A DNA stretch of 64,000 nt from Streptomyces sp. CB02056 (GCF_001905545.1 NZ_LIPD01000002.1:124001-188000), one strand, 5' to 3'. Positions 10,241 to 20,399 are shown, numbered from the stretch's first letter. Program-made: numbers and translations. Notes: generated by a model from the letters alone, not told the origin.

Positions 10241-11284
10241 GTGACGACGAATGCTGTGCCGACGGAGACTCCGGGCGCGAAGTTGATCCTGCTGACCACC
10301 ACCCACCGGGTGGCTCCCGGCCTGCTGGCGTGGCCGGCGTGGGAGGCGTTGCGGTCGGCGGGGCGGGTGCTGGTGGGGGACGAGGGGCATCCGCAGGTGG
10401 CGGCGGTGCGGCAGGCCGGGGTGGTCGTGGAGGCGGTGCCGGCCGGGTCGGCGCCCGCGTTGGCGCGGCTGCTGACGGGGCAGCCCGCGGGGGCCGGGCC
10501 GACGGTGTGGCTGGGCAGCCCGGACGGGGACCCGGGGCTGACCGACGCGCTGGCGCGGCTGGCGGTGGAGCACGCCGGCGAGGTGCCGGAGATCGAGGTG
10601 CTGCCCGGCTCGTACGACCTGCCGGGGTCGCGGCTGCTGGACCTGGTGACGGTGATGGACCGGCTGCGCTCCCCGGGCGGTTGCCCCTGGGACGCCGAGC
10701 AGACGCACGAGAGTCTGGTGAAGTACCTGGTCGAGGAGGCGTACGAGCTGGTCGAGGCGATCGAGGCGGGGGACCGGGAGACGCTGCGCGAGGAGCTGGG
10801 CGACGTCCTGTTCCAGGTGTTCTTCCACTCCCGGATCGCCGAGGACCACCCGACGGAGCCGTTCACCGTCGACGACGTGGCCGGGGACATCGTCGAGAAG
10901 CTGATGTACCGGCACCCGCACGTGTTCGGGAACGTCGAGGTCGAGGGCGCCACGGAGGCGGAGGCGAACTGGGAGCAGCTGAAGGCGGCCGAGAAGGCGG
11001 ACCGCGAGTCGGTGCTGGACGGCGTGCCGGCCGGGCTGCCCTCGCTGGCGTACGCGGCGAAGCTGGTGTCGCGGGTGCGCCGGGCGGGCTTCACGGGGGT
11101 GCCGGACGAGGCGTACGGGCTGCCGGCCGAGCTGACGGCCGATTCGGCGGGCCGGCTGCTGCTCGCGGTGGTGCAGCGGGCGCATGACGCGGGGGTGGAC
11201 GTGGACGCCGCGCTGCGGTCGGCCGCGCGCGGTTACCGGGACGCGGTGCGCGCGGCCGAGGGCCTCGGTCCGGTCGGGGAGTAG
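10241..11284 (+). CDS. mazG: MazG-family nucleoside triphosphate pyrophosphohydrolase
   Basis: A 347-residue protein. The first 120 residues form the tetrapyrrole-methylase-like N-terminal part common in actinobacterial MazG; the MazG fold follows, with 'LRSPGGCPWDAEQTHESL', 'EEAYELVEAIE' and 'EELGDVLFQV', which carry the E-E-x-x-E and E-x-x-D metal ligands. It probably hydrolyses damaged or non-canonical NTPs in the cytoplasm. Start: GTG at 10241, with TAGGTT (10229-10234) ending 6 bp upstream and no Shine-Dalgarno, suggesting a leaderless mRNA. It is convergent with the next gene, only 4 bp apart. Confidence 0.9.
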   Translation: MTTNAVPTETPGAKLILLTTTHRVAPGLLAWPAWEALRSAGRVLVGDEGHPQVAAVRQAGVVVEAVPAGSAPALARLLTGQPAGAGPTVWLGSPDGDPGLTDALARLAVEHAGEVPEIEVLPGSYDLPGSRLLDLVTVMDRLRSPGGCPWDAEQTHESLVKYLVEEAYELVEAIEAGDRETLREELGDVLFQVFFHSRIAEDHPTEPFTVDDVAGDIVEKLMYRHPHVFGNVEVEGATEAEANWEQLKAAEKADRESVLDGVPAGLPSLAYAAKLVSRVRRAGFTGVPDEAYGLPAELTADSAGRLLLAVVQRAHDAGVDVDAALRSAARGYRDAVRAAEGLGPVGE

Positions 11285-11288
11285 GCGC

Positions 11289-11711
11289 TCAGGCCGCCGT
11301 GGCGGTGCGCTCGGGGCGCCGCTGCGGCGGGACGAGTTCGCCGATGGCCTCGCCGACGAGGAGGACGAGTTCGGCGAGCCGTTCCAGGTCGAGGTGGTCG
11401 GGCAGGTCCGCCAGCGAGATGATCCGCTCGCCGTCGGGGCCGGCTACGGCGAACAGGTCGATCGGCCCGAGGTGCTTCTCGGCGGTGTCCACGAGGGCGG
11501 CGACGTCGCTGGGGCGGCGGATGTCGCCGCAGACGCCGACGACGGGGCAGCCCGGCCGGTCGAGTTCGGCGGCGAGGTCCTCGGCGATGCCGGCGTACTG
11601 GTCGGCGATGAGCATTCCGGCGGTGCCGGCGGCGGCGAACCGGCGGGCGAGGCCCGCGCCCGACCCGCCGTCGAGGACCGCGATGACGACGACTGACCCG
11701 CTGACCCGCAT
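11289..11711 (-). CDS. Short Rossmann-fold protein, SDR-like but lacking the catalytic half
   Basis: 140 residues; ATG at 11711 has AGGGAGGAG upstream. The N-terminus reads like a short-chain dehydrogenase ('VVVIAVLDGGSGAGLARRF', then a strand ending in AD, a 'GDIRRPSDVAALVDTAEKHLG' region and 'IDLFAVAG'). The Ser-Tyr-Lys catalytic part is missing; the chain ends with a Leu-rich helix and a basic tail. It is therefore a nucleotide-binding-like protein of unknown function, not an obvious oxidoreductase. The frame is coherent and has a strong ribosome-binding site, so it is probably a genuine small gene rather than a relic. Confidence 0.7.
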   Translation of the reverse strand: MRVSGSVVVIAVLDGGSGAGLARRFAAAGTAGMLIADQYAGIAEDLAAELDRPGCPVVGVCGDIRRPSDVAALVDTAEKHLGPIDLFAVAGPDGERIISLADLPDHLDLERLAELVLLVGEAIGELVPPQRRPERTATAA

Positions 11712-11999
11712 GGTCTGCTCCTCCCTGTGGGCGACACCGCACCGGCGCCCACGCGTACTGCGGAGGATCGTAGGCACGTCCTGACCCTCCGCAACAGGGA
11801 TTACCCCTCAGGTGACCAGGCTCACGCCCGCCCCGCGGCCAAGAGTCGGCCAAGAGCTGTCCACGGACCGGCCACGGACCGGCCACGGAGTGTTGGCGCG
11901 CCCGACGCGTCCGGTTGCGGAAGCGCGGCGGAGGAGTGGCGGAGGAGCGGCGCCCCGCCGGAGGGAGGGCGCGCCCGTCGCACCGGATACGGTCGGTCC

Positions 12000-13337
12000 A
12001 TGCCAGCTCAGCCCGTCCCCGCCCGGCCCGCCGCCCCGTCGTCCGACGCCCCCGCCCCGCAGCTGTTCACCTGGGAGTTCGCCGCCGACCCGTACCCCGC
12101 CTACGCCTGGTTGCGCGAGCACTCCCCGGTGCACCGCACCACCCTGCCGAGCGGGGTGGAGGCCTGGCTGGTGACCAGGTACGCGGACGCCCGGCAGGCG
12201 CTCGCGGACAGCCGGCTGTCGAAGAACCCGGCGCACCACAGCGGGCAGGCGCACCGCACCGGCCGGGTGGGCATCCCGGGGGAGCGGCAGGCGGACCTGA
12301 TGACCCACCTGCTGAACATCGACCCGCCGGACCACACCCGGTTGCGCCGGCTGGTGTCGAAGGCGTTCACCCCGCGCAGGGTGGCCGAGTTCGAGCCGCG
12401 GGTGCAGCAGCTCACCGACCGGTTGATCGACGGCTTCGCGCAGCGCGGTTCGGCGGACCTGATCCACGAGTTCGCCTTCCCGCTCCCCATCTACGCGATC
12501 TGCGACATGCTCGGAGTGCCGGCCGAGGACCAGGACGACTTCCGCGACTGGGCCGGGATGATGATCCGCCACGGCGGGGGCCAACGCGGCGGCGTGGGGC
12601 GGGCGGTGAAGCGGATGCGGGCGTACCTGCTGGAGCTGATCCACCGCAAGCGGGCGGACCTCGGGGACGACCTGATCTCGGGCCTGATCCGGGCCGGCGA
12701 CCACGGTGAGCACCTGACCGAGAACGAGGCCGCGGCGATGGCCTTCATCCTCCTGTTCGCGGGTTTCGAGACCACCGTGAACCTGATCGGCAACGGCACC
12801 TACGCGCTGCTGCGCAATCCGGAGCAGCGCCGGCTGCTGCAGGAGTCGGTGGTGCGCGGGGAGAGCGCGCTGCTGGAGACCGGGATCGAGGAACTCCTGC
12901 GCTACGACGGGCCGGTGGAGCTGGCGACCTGGCGGTTCGCGACCCGTCCGCTGACCATCGGCGGGGTGGACATCCCGGTCGGCGACCCGGTGCTGGTGGT
13001 GCTGGCCGCGGCGGACCGCGACCCGGCCCGGTTCGCGGCGGAGAACACCCTGGACCTGGCCCGGAAGGACAACCCCCACCTGGGCTTCGGGCACGGCATC
13101 CACTACTGCATCGGCGCTCCGCTGGCGCGGCTCGAAGGGCGTGCCGCGCTGGCCACGCTGCTTTCCCGGCTGCCCGATCTGCGGCTCGCGGAAAGCCCGG
13201 AGAATCTGCGCTGGCGGGGTGGTCTGATCATGCGTGGCCTGCGCGAACTCCCGGTGGAATTCAGTCCGGAGAGCCGTTCCCCGCACGCCCCTCCGCACCC
13301 CGTTCCGGATGCCTCTTCGACGCCTCCGACCTGCTGA
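12000..13337 (+). CDS. Cytochrome P450
   Basis: A 445-residue soluble bacterial P450. Seen: I-helix oxygen-binding motif 'LFAGFETT', K-helix E-x-x-R in 'EELLRYDGP', and the heme signature 'FGHGIHYCIGAPLARLEGR' with the axial cysteine. It is CYP107/CYP105-like in length and motifs; the substrate cannot be inferred. No ferredoxin or reductase gene is adjacent. Start: ATG at 12000, with TACGGT (11988-11993) ending 6 bp upstream, again suggesting leaderless transcription. The preceding 290 bp hold short direct repeats (CACGGACCGGC copies near 11860-11890) but no gene. Confidence 0.93.
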   Translation: MPAQPVPARPAAPSSDAPAPQLFTWEFAADPYPAYAWLREHSPVHRTTLPSGVEAWLVTRYADARQALADSRLSKNPAHHSGQAHRTGRVGIPGERQADLMTHLLNIDPPDHTRLRRLVSKAFTPRRVAEFEPRVQQLTDRLIDGFAQRGSADLIHEFAFPLPIYAICDMLGVPAEDQDDFRDWAGMMIRHGGGQRGGVGRAVKRMRAYLLELIHRKRADLGDDLISGLIRAGDHGEHLTENEAAAMAFILLFAGFETTVNLIGNGTYALLRNPEQRRLLQESVVRGESALLETGIEELLRYDGPVELATWRFATRPLTIGGVDIPVGDPVLVVLAAADRDPARFAAENTLDLARKDNPHLGFGHGIHYCIGAPLARLEGRAALATLLSRLPDLRLAESPENLRWRGGLIMRGLRELPVEFSPESRSPHAPPHPVPDASSTPPTC

Positions 13338-13469
13338 GATCACGCTGACTGGACGTCGCCGATCGCCCGCCGACGGGGGTGTGAACACCCATCAATCCGG
13401 ACATAACGCCGCTGTTGGTAGGCGATCGGACACGGGCCGTAATTGTTGTGTGATATCGGTGATATGAGC

Positions 13470-13499
13470 TTGTGATTGGTCTGATGATCTGTCTACTCT
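13470..13499 (+). promoter_or_regulatory. Candidate promoter for the riboswitch-rpf transcript
   Basis: TTGTGA (13470-13475), an 18-bp spacer and TACTCT (13494-13499) would start RNA near 13507, just ahead of the riboswitch. The region is unusually AT-rich for this genome. Confidence 0.5.
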
Positions 13500-13524
13500 C
13501 CCTGGAGTTCGCAGCTGCGGACCT

Positions 13525-13717
13525 CGTACGCGGAACGCCGAATCCTGCCCGCCGCGTCACGGGAAACCGACCAGAACCCTGGGCAGGGGCGGGGGAACCA
13601 GGTTTGTTGCCGTCTCCCCACGGCTTGGGGTGAAGCCGCCCGAGCGGAATCGTTTCCGCGTACGGCGGCCGGGCCACCTCCCGGTCCGAACCCGACAGCT
13701 CACCTCGCAGGCGTACG
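13525..13717 (+). ncRNA. ydaO-type cyclic di-AMP riboswitch
   Basis: A 7-bp P1 helix is exact: CGTACGC (13525-13531) pairs with GCGTACG (13711-13717). Inside are conserved blocks of the ydaO/yuaA class: CGGGGGAACCAGGTTTG, CTTGGGGTGAAGCC, and CCACCTCCCGGTCCGAACCC followed by GACAGCTCACCTCGCAGGCG. This class senses c-di-AMP and is known upstream of streptomycete rpf and other cell-wall hydrolase genes. The right P1 strand abuts the ribosome-binding site of the next gene, allowing control of either transcription or translation. Confidence 0.9.
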
Positions 13718-13732
13718 GAGAGGGACCTCTTC

Positions 13733-14638
13733 ATGCTGTTCGTTGGAACTGGCCGTCACCGTCGTCGCACCCAGGCCGAGAAGGCCATCGCCGTCGCCGG
13801 TGTGGCCGGCGTCGGACTCGCGATGCCGCTCCTCACCGCCACCGGCGCCTCCGCCGCCCCGGCCTCCACCTGGGACTCCGTCGCCCAGTGCGAGAGCGGC
13901 GGCAACTGGAGCATCAACACCGGCAACGGCTTCTACGGCGGCCTCCAGTTCACGTCCAGCACCTGGAAGGCGTACGGCGGCACCGCCTACGCGGCGCAGG
14001 CCAACCAGGCCAGCAAGGCCCAGCAGATCTCGGTCGCCGAGAAGGTGCTGGCCTCGCAGGGTCCGGGCGCCTGGCCGGTCTGCTCCCAGAAGGCCGGTCT
14101 GACCAAGGGCGGTGCCCCGGCCTCGGTCGACACCTCCTCGGACGCCAAGCCGCAGTCCGCCCCCAAGCAGCAGGCCCCGAAGCCCGCCGCCAAGCCCGCC
14201 GAGAAGCCGGTCGCGCAGAAGCCCGCCGCCCAGAAGCCGGCCCAGAAGCCCGCCGCGCAGCCGGTCCAGCAGGTCGCCCCGCAGCAGCAGGCGCAGCCGC
14301 AGACCCCGGGCTTCTCCGGCAAGGCCGGCTGGGACGCCGACGCCAAGGTGTACTGGTACCAGAACAACGGCGGCTGGTACTGGACCAGCCACCAGAGCGT
14401 CTACCAGCAGTACGCCGGCCAGGCCGCCGCCCAGCCGCAGTACGCCCCGCGCGCCGCGCAGCAGGCCCCGCAGGCCGCCGGCCACGACTACACCGTCCGT
14501 GCCGGTGACACCCTGTCGACCATCGCCGCCGCCCAGGGCGTGTCCGGCGGCTGGAGCGCGCTGTACGAGCAGAACCACTCCACCGTCGGCGGCGACCCGA
14601 ACCTGATCATGCCCGGCCAGGTGCTGCACCTCGGCTGA
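13733..14638 (+). CDS. rpfA: Secreted resuscitation-promoting factor, Rpf domain plus LysM
   Basis: 301 residues: a signal peptide ending near ASA-AP (about residue 40), then the lysozyme-like Rpf domain ('WDSVAQCESGGNWSINTGNGFYGGLQF', with the catalytic Glu in CESGG), a Pro/Ala/Lys/Gln-rich linker (about 140-190), an aromatic stretch, and a C-terminal LysM ('YTVRAGDTLSTIAAAQGV'). Rpf proteins cleave peptidoglycan and promote spore germination or wake-up. ATG at 13733 follows GGAGAGGGA. Expression is probably under c-di-AMP control through the riboswitch directly upstream. The symbol rests on domain order and riboswitch context. Confidence 0.9.
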   Translation: MLFVGTGRHRRRTQAEKAIAVAGVAGVGLAMPLLTATGASAAPASTWDSVAQCESGGNWSINTGNGFYGGLQFTSSTWKAYGGTAYAAQANQASKAQQISVAEKVLASQGPGAWPVCSQKAGLTKGGAPASVDTSSDAKPQSAPKQQAPKPAAKPAEKPVAQKPAAQKPAQKPAAQPVQQVAPQQQAQPQTPGFSGKAGWDADAKVYWYQNNGGWYWTSHQSVYQQYAGQAAAQPQYAPRAAQQAPQAAGHDYTVRAGDTLSTIAAAQGVSGGWSALYEQNHSTVGGDPNLIMPGQVLHLG

Positions 14639-14760
14639 GCCGCCCCGCCCGACGCCGGGACCGCCCGCGGCCGGCAGCACCCCGAGACCGGGGTGCCCGC
14701 CGGGGCGCCCGCCGCCGCGCCGGAGCGCTCGGCGTCGACGCCGCTCCACCCCGCCGTCCG

Positions 14761-14787
14761 AAGGGGGCCGGTCCTACCGGTCCCCTT
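14761..14787 (+). terminator. Hairpin terminator after rpf
   Basis: AAGGGGGCCGGT / ACCGGTCCCCTT form a 12-bp stem (one G-U pair) with a 3-nt loop. The 14639-14992 interval otherwise holds only a TAGGCT box (14908-14913) that may be the eno -10. Confidence 0.8.
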
Positions 14788-14923
14788 CGTCCGCATTCGC
14801 CCGCTCCGGTGGGACAAGCTGGGACAAGCAGGTGAACTACCGGTGGGTAGCAGGGCCACACGGTGAGACGGGACCGAGGCCGACGCGGCCACGGCAGCCC
14901 GGGCGGTTAGGCTCTGGTCGTAA

Positions 14924-16279
<1,356 letters not shown>

Positions 16280-16373
16280 GCGCTCCCGGTAGCGCACGCC
16301 TGACCGGTGCCCCGCCGTTCACCCCGTAGGGTGGACGGCGGGGCACCGTCGCGACCAGGAGGGGATACGGGAG

Positions 16374-16895
16374 ATGGCTGGCTGGAGGATCCCGGGCTTG
16401 GCGGCCCGGCCCCGGTTCACGAGCCGGGCGACCGTCCTCGTCCTGGTGCTCTGCTCGCTGGTGGCGATCCTCGCCTACCCGACGCGGCAGTTCATCTCCC
16501 AGCGCGCCGAGATCTCCGCCCAGCGGGCGAAGGCCGACCACGCGCGCCAGCAGGTCGAGCAGCTGCGCCGGGAGAAGGCCCGCTGGCAGGACCCGGAGTA
16601 CGTCAAGGCGCAGGCCCGCGCCCGGCTGCACTACGCGGTGCCGGGGGAGACCCCGTACATCGCGGTGGACCCGGCCGGCCAGGCCTCCGCCAGGACCTCC
16701 TCGTCCGCGGGCGGGGCCGCCTCCGGGCCGAACGCGGCGCCCGGCGGCGCCGCCGGCCAGGCGAAGGCCGCCAAGCCCTGGTACGCCAGCATCTGGGACT
16801 CGGTGGACGCCGCCGACACCGCCGCGGCGGCCCCCGCCACCCCCCTTCCCCTCCCACCGTCCCCCGTTGGAGACACCTCCCCCCATGACCACTGA
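16374..16895 (+). CDS. ftsB: FtsB/DivIC septum formation initiator protein
   Basis: 173 residues: a short cytoplasmic N-terminus, one transmembrane helix (about 20-40, 'VLVLVLCSLVAILAY'), then a coiled coil ('ISQRAEISAQRAKADHARQQVEQLRRE') and the DivIC signature 'DPEYVKAQARARLHYAVPGE'. Members belong to the FtsQLB divisome subcomplex. The C-terminal 60 residues are a low-complexity Ala/Gly/Pro extension of the kind common in Streptomyces. ATG at 16374 follows AGGAGGGG. The 3' end overlaps the next gene by 11 bp, consistent with one operon. Confidence 0.9.
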   Translation: MAGWRIPGLAARPRFTSRATVLVLVLCSLVAILAYPTRQFISQRAEISAQRAKADHARQQVEQLRREKARWQDPEYVKAQARARLHYAVPGETPYIAVDPAGQASARTSSSAGGAASGPNAAPGGAAGQAKAAKPWYASIWDSVDAADTAAAAPATPLPLPPSPVGDTSPHDH

Positions 16896-17538
16896 GAACC
16901 ACCCCACCGTCTCCGACGCCGACGTCGCGGCCATCGCCGCCCAGCTCGGCCGGGTGCCGCGCGGCCTGCGCGGCGTGGCGCACCGCTGCCCCTGCGGCAA
17001 CCCGGACGTCGTGGAGACGGCTCCCCGGCTGCCGGACGGCACGCCGTTCCCCACGCTCTACTACCTGACCTGCCCCAAGGCCGCCTCGCTGATCGGCACC
17101 CTGGAGGCGGAGGGCGTGATGAAGGACCAGAGCGCCCGGCTCGCCGAGGACCCGGAGCTGGCCGCCGCCTACCAGAAGGCGCACGAGGACTACATCGCCC
17201 GGCGCGACGCGATCGAGGTGCTGGAGGGCTTCCCGAGCGCCGGCGGCATGCCGGACCGGGTGAAGTGCCTGCACGTGCTGGTCGGCCACTCGCTGGCGGC
17301 CGGCGAGGGCGTCAACCCGCTCGGCGACGAGGCGATCGGCATGCTGGAGGACTGGTGGGCCAAGGGCCCGTGCGTCTCCCCGGCCGAGGTCGAGGCGGCC
17401 GGTGAGCGGGTCGCCCGCAACCGCGCCAAGGAGCAGGACCACGAGGCCGTGATCGCCGCCAAGCAGCAGAAGGCCGCCGAGCGCGCCGCGAAGAAGCGGG
17501 CCGCCGAGGACGCCGCGGCGGAGCGGGAGTCCGAGTGA
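16885..17538 (+). CDS. DUF501 family protein
   Basis: 217 residues from ATG 16885. The DUF501 core carries 'VAHRCPCGNPDVVETAPRL', 'FPTLYYLTCP', and 'RVKCLHVLVGHSLAAG..VNPLGDEA', with conserved Cys and His residues that could bind a metal. The C-terminus is a charged Ala/Lys/Glu helix. Function is unknown. In actinobacteria DUF501 is almost always between ftsB and ppx, as here: the start overlaps ftsB and the stop overlaps the ppx start (GTGA). A TTG start at 16867 is possible but less likely. Confidence 0.88.
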   Translation: MTTENHPTVSDADVAAIAAQLGRVPRGLRGVAHRCPCGNPDVVETAPRLPDGTPFPTLYYLTCPKAASLIGTLEAEGVMKDQSARLAEDPELAAAYQKAHEDYIARRDAIEVLEGFPSAGGMPDRVKCLHVLVGHSLAAGEGVNPLGDEAIGMLEDWWAKGPCVSPAEVEAAGERVARNRAKEQDHEAVIAAKQQKAAERAAKKRAAEDAAAERESE

Positions 17539-18476
17539 GCGCGACCCGGGTGGCCGCGATCGACTGCGGCACCAACTCGATCCGCCTGCTGGTCGCCGAC
17601 CTCGACCCGGAGACCGGGGAGATCACCGACCTGGACCGCCGGATGATCGTCAACCGGCTGGGCCAGGGCGTGGACCGGACCGGCCGGCTGCACCCGGACG
17701 CGCTGGCCCGCACCTTCGCGGCCTGCCGGGAGTACCAGGAGGTCATCTCCGGTTTCGGGGTCGGCCCCGAGCGGGTCCGCTTCGTCGCCACCAGCGCCTC
17801 CCGGGACGCCGAGAACAGCGACGAGTACGTCAAGGGCGTGCGCGACATCCTGGGCGTCGAGCCCGAGGTGGTGAGCGGCGAGGAGGAGGCACGGCTGTCC
17901 TTCGTGGGCGCCACCAAGGAGCTGACCGGCGGTCAGTTCCCCGGCCCGTACCTGGTGTTCGACCTCGGCGGCGGCTCCACCGAGTTCGTGCTCGGCACGG
18001 ACGACGTGCAGGCGGCGCGCTCGGTGGACATCGGCTGCGTGCGGCTCACCGAGCGGTACTTCGGCGACGCCGAGCTGCCCTCCGAGGCGCAGGTCGAGGC
18101 CGCCCGGGCGCACGTGCGGGCCGAGCTGGACCGGGCCGAGGAGGTCGTCCCGCTGACCGGCGCGGCCACCCTGGTGGGCCTGGCCGGGACGGTCACCACG
18201 GTGTCGGCGATCGCCCAGGGCCTGCCCGGCTACGACTCGGCGGCGATCCACCACTCGCGGATCAGCCGGGAGCGGGTCGCCGGGATCGCCCGGGAGCTGC
18301 TGGCCGCCACCCACGCCGAGCGCGCGGCCATCCCGTCGATGCACCCGGGCCGGGTGGACGTGATCGCGGCCGGGGCGCTGGAACTGCTGGAGATCATGGA
18401 GCGCACCGGCGCCGCCGAGGTGGTCGTGAGCGAGCACGACATCCTGGACGGAATCGCCTTCGGTATCGCCTCCTGA
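17535..18476 (+). CDS. ppx: Ppx/GppA family exopolyphosphatase
   Basis: 313 residues, the short single-module type found in actinobacteria. ASKHA-fold motifs: 'VAAIDCGTNSIRLLVADL', 'VRFVATSASRDAEN', 'VSGEEEARLSF' with the catalytic Glu, 'YLVFDLGGGSTEFVLG' and 'LVGLAGTVTTV'. It should release phosphate from polyphosphate, or hydrolyse pppGpp to ppGpp. GTG at 17535 overlaps the DUF501 stop by 4 bp (translational coupling). A strong hairpin follows. Confidence 0.92.
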   Translation: MSATRVAAIDCGTNSIRLLVADLDPETGEITDLDRRMIVNRLGQGVDRTGRLHPDALARTFAACREYQEVISGFGVGPERVRFVATSASRDAENSDEYVKGVRDILGVEPEVVSGEEEARLSFVGATKELTGGQFPGPYLVFDLGGGSTEFVLGTDDVQAARSVDIGCVRLTERYFGDAELPSEAQVEAARAHVRAELDRAEEVVPLTGAATLVGLAGTVTTVSAIAQGLPGYDSAAIHHSRISRERVAGIARELLAATHAERAAIPSMHPGRVDVIAAGALELLEIMERTGAAEVVVSEHDILDGIAFGIAS

Positions 18477-18497
18477 CCCCGTGCGGGGCTTACCCGA

Positions 18498-18533
18498 CCG
18501 GCCCCGGCACCCCTTTCGGGGGGCCGGGGCCGG
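18498..18533 (+). terminator. Hairpin terminator after ppx
   Basis: CCGGCCCCGG (18498-18507) pairs with CCGGGGCCGG (18524-18533), extended inward by CCCC/GGGG around TTTC. Confidence 0.75.
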
Positions 18534-18560
18534 GGCGCGCCCGAGCGCGGGTGGGAAAGT

Positions 18561-18578
18561 TCGTGAATTTCTTCACAT
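18561..18578. promoter_or_regulatory. Rex-like operator, distal copy
   Basis: TCGTGAATTTCTTCACAT matches the Rex consensus TTGTGAANNNNTTCACAA at 12 of 14 informative positions. Rex is the NAD+/NADH-responsive repressor of respiratory genes in streptomycetes. It lies about 330 bp before ndh. The interval 18579-18852 shows no gene. Confidence 0.6.
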
Positions 18579-18852
18579 GGGGATCCGGCCATTCGCCGCA
18601 CCGGCCCGCCCACTACGTCCGAAATGTGGGACCGAAGGCCCGTCGGCCGGGTGGCCCATGGGATCGCAGGTCAGGCCTCGTTTGAGGTTTGAAAATCGAA
18701 ATCACGTGCGGGAACCCGGGCGTTGTGCGGATCGTTGCTGCTCAGGCCGGTGGTGCTCCGCCGTGCGTTCGCGCGGGGCCGCCCAGGGGTGGGGGCCACC
18801 GCGCCGGGCCCGGTTTTGCGGCCGCGCAGTGTAGCACGGGGGGTCCGTCAAC

Positions 18853-18899
18853 TTGTGACCGGGCTCACGAAGGCTGCTCCGGACGGTGCTGGATACTTT
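18853..18899 (+). promoter_or_regulatory. ndh promoter region with a second Rex-like operator
   Basis: TTGTGACCGGGCTCACGA (18853-18870) matches the Rex consensus at 11 of 14 positions. TACTTT (18894-18899) ends 5 bp before the ATG and is a good -10 box for a leaderless transcript. A Rex dimer here would cover the -35 area. Confidence 0.6.
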
Positions 18900-18904
18900 C
18901 GGAT

Positions 18905-20272
18905 ATGAGCACCACGGAGCGTCCTCGCATCCTCATTGTCGGCGGTGGTTACGTCGGCCTGTATGCCGCGATGCGCATCCTCAAGAAGATGCGTTACGGC
19001 GAAGCGACCGTCACGGTCGTCGACCCGCGGTCGTACATGACGTACCTGCCCTTCCTCCCCGAGGCGGCCGGCGGCAGTGTCGCGCCTCGCAACCTCATCG
19101 CGCCGCTGCGCAGCACCCTGAAGAAGGCGGAGGTGCTGACCGGGTCCGTCACCGGCATCGACCACGCCCGCAAGGTTGCCACCATCCAGCCCGCGGCCGG
19201 TGACAGCTACGAGCTGCCCTTCGAGTACCTGGTCGTCGCGACCGGCTCGGTCTCCCGCACCTTCCCGATCCCGGGTCTGGCGGAGAACGGCCTCGGCATG
19301 AAGACGGTCGAGGAGGCCATCGGCCTCCGCAACCACGTCATGGCCCAGCTCGACAAGGCCGAGTCCACCACGGACGAGGACATCCGCCGCAAGGCGCTGA
19401 CCTTCGTGGTGATCGGTGGCGGCTTCGCCGGCATCGAGACCGTCGCCGAGGTCGAGGACATGGCCCGCGACGCGGCCAAGCTGTACAAGACCGTCAGCCG
19501 CGAGGACATGCGCTTCGTGGTGGTCGAGGCGGCCAACCGCATCCTCCCCGAGATGGGCCCGGACCTCGGTCTGTGGACCAAGGAGAAGCTCGAGGAGCGC
19601 AACATCGAGGTCTACATCGAGACCTCGATGGACTCCTGCGTCGACGGCCACGTCATGCTGAAGAACGGCATGGAGATGGACGCCTCCACCATCGTGTGGA
19701 CGGCCGGCGTGAAGCCGAACCCGGTGCTGGCCAACTTCGGCCTGCCGCTGGGCCCGCGCGGCCACGTCGACACCGCGCCGACCCTCCAGGTCCAGGGCTT
19801 CGACTACGTCTGGTCCGCCGGCGACAACGCCCAGGTGCCGGACCTCGCCGCGGGCGAGGGCGCCTGGTGCCCGCCGAACGCCCAGCACGCCAGCCGTCAG
19901 GCCGTCGTCCTCGGCGACAACGTGATCTCCGGCATGCGCGGCTTCCCGCAGAAGGAGTACAAGCACAAGAACCTGGGTGCGGTCGCCGGTCTCGGCCTGC
20001 ACAAGGGCGTGGCGATCCTCTTCGGCAAGTACAAGCTGAAGGGCCGTCCGGCCTGGTGGTTCCACCGCCTGTACCACGGTGCGATGGTGCCGACCTTCAA
20101 CCGCAAGGTCCGCGTCTTCACCGACTGGACCCTCGCGATGTTCCTCAAGCGCGAGATGGTCGGCCTCGCCCAGATGGAGAAGCCGCAGCTTCCCATCCAG
20201 GAGGTCACTCCGCCCACCAAGCCCGTCGAGGCCGCCAAGCCGGCCGCCGACAAGGAACTCGCCAGCAAGTAA
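18905..20272 (+). CDS. ndh: Type II NADH dehydrogenase
   Basis: 455 residues from ATG 18905. A two-dinucleotide-binding-domain flavoprotein that passes electrons from NADH to menaquinone without pumping protons. N-terminal FAD site 'RILIVGGGYVGLYAAMRI', middle NADH site 'FVVIGGGFAGIETVAEV', then 'IVWTAGVKPNP' and 'DYVWSAGDNAQVPD'. The C-terminal region has a hydrophobic, basic stretch ('WWFHRLYHGAMVPTFNRKVRVFTDWTLAMF') of the kind that anchors NDH-2 to the membrane. No Shine-Dalgarno is seen; leaderless start likely. Redox control by Rex is suggested by two upstream sites. Confidence 0.92.
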   Translation: MSTTERPRILIVGGGYVGLYAAMRILKKMRYGEATVTVVDPRSYMTYLPFLPEAAGGSVAPRNLIAPLRSTLKKAEVLTGSVTGIDHARKVATIQPAAGDSYELPFEYLVVATGSVSRTFPIPGLAENGLGMKTVEEAIGLRNHVMAQLDKAESTTDEDIRRKALTFVVIGGGFAGIETVAEVEDMARDAAKLYKTVSREDMRFVVVEAANRILPEMGPDLGLWTKEKLEERNIEVYIETSMDSCVDGHVMLKNGMEMDASTIVWTAGVKPNPVLANFGLPLGPRGHVDTAPTLQVQGFDYVWSAGDNAQVPDLAAGEGAWCPPNAQHASRQAVVLGDNVISGMRGFPQKEYKHKNLGAVAGLGLHKGVAILFGKYKLKGRPAWWFHRLYHGAMVPTFNRKVRVFTDWTLAMFLKREMVGLAQMEKPQLPIQEVTPPTKPVEAAKPAADKELASK

Positions 20273-20281
20273 GCGACTGAG

Positions 20282-20305
20282 ACCCCGGTGTGGGAGCACC
20301 GGGGT
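20282..20305 (+). terminator. Hairpin after ndh
   Basis: ACCCCGGTG (20282-20290) and CACCGGGGT (20297-20305) form a perfect 9-bp stem, 10 bp after the ndh stop. Confidence 0.7.
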
Positions 20306-20399
20306 ATGAGTCGGAGGCTCTCCGCCCGGCAGCGTTGCCGGACCACGACCTCCGTGGTGCTCAGCCGGCCGTGCGACCGGGCGGAGTACAGAAGTAGAA

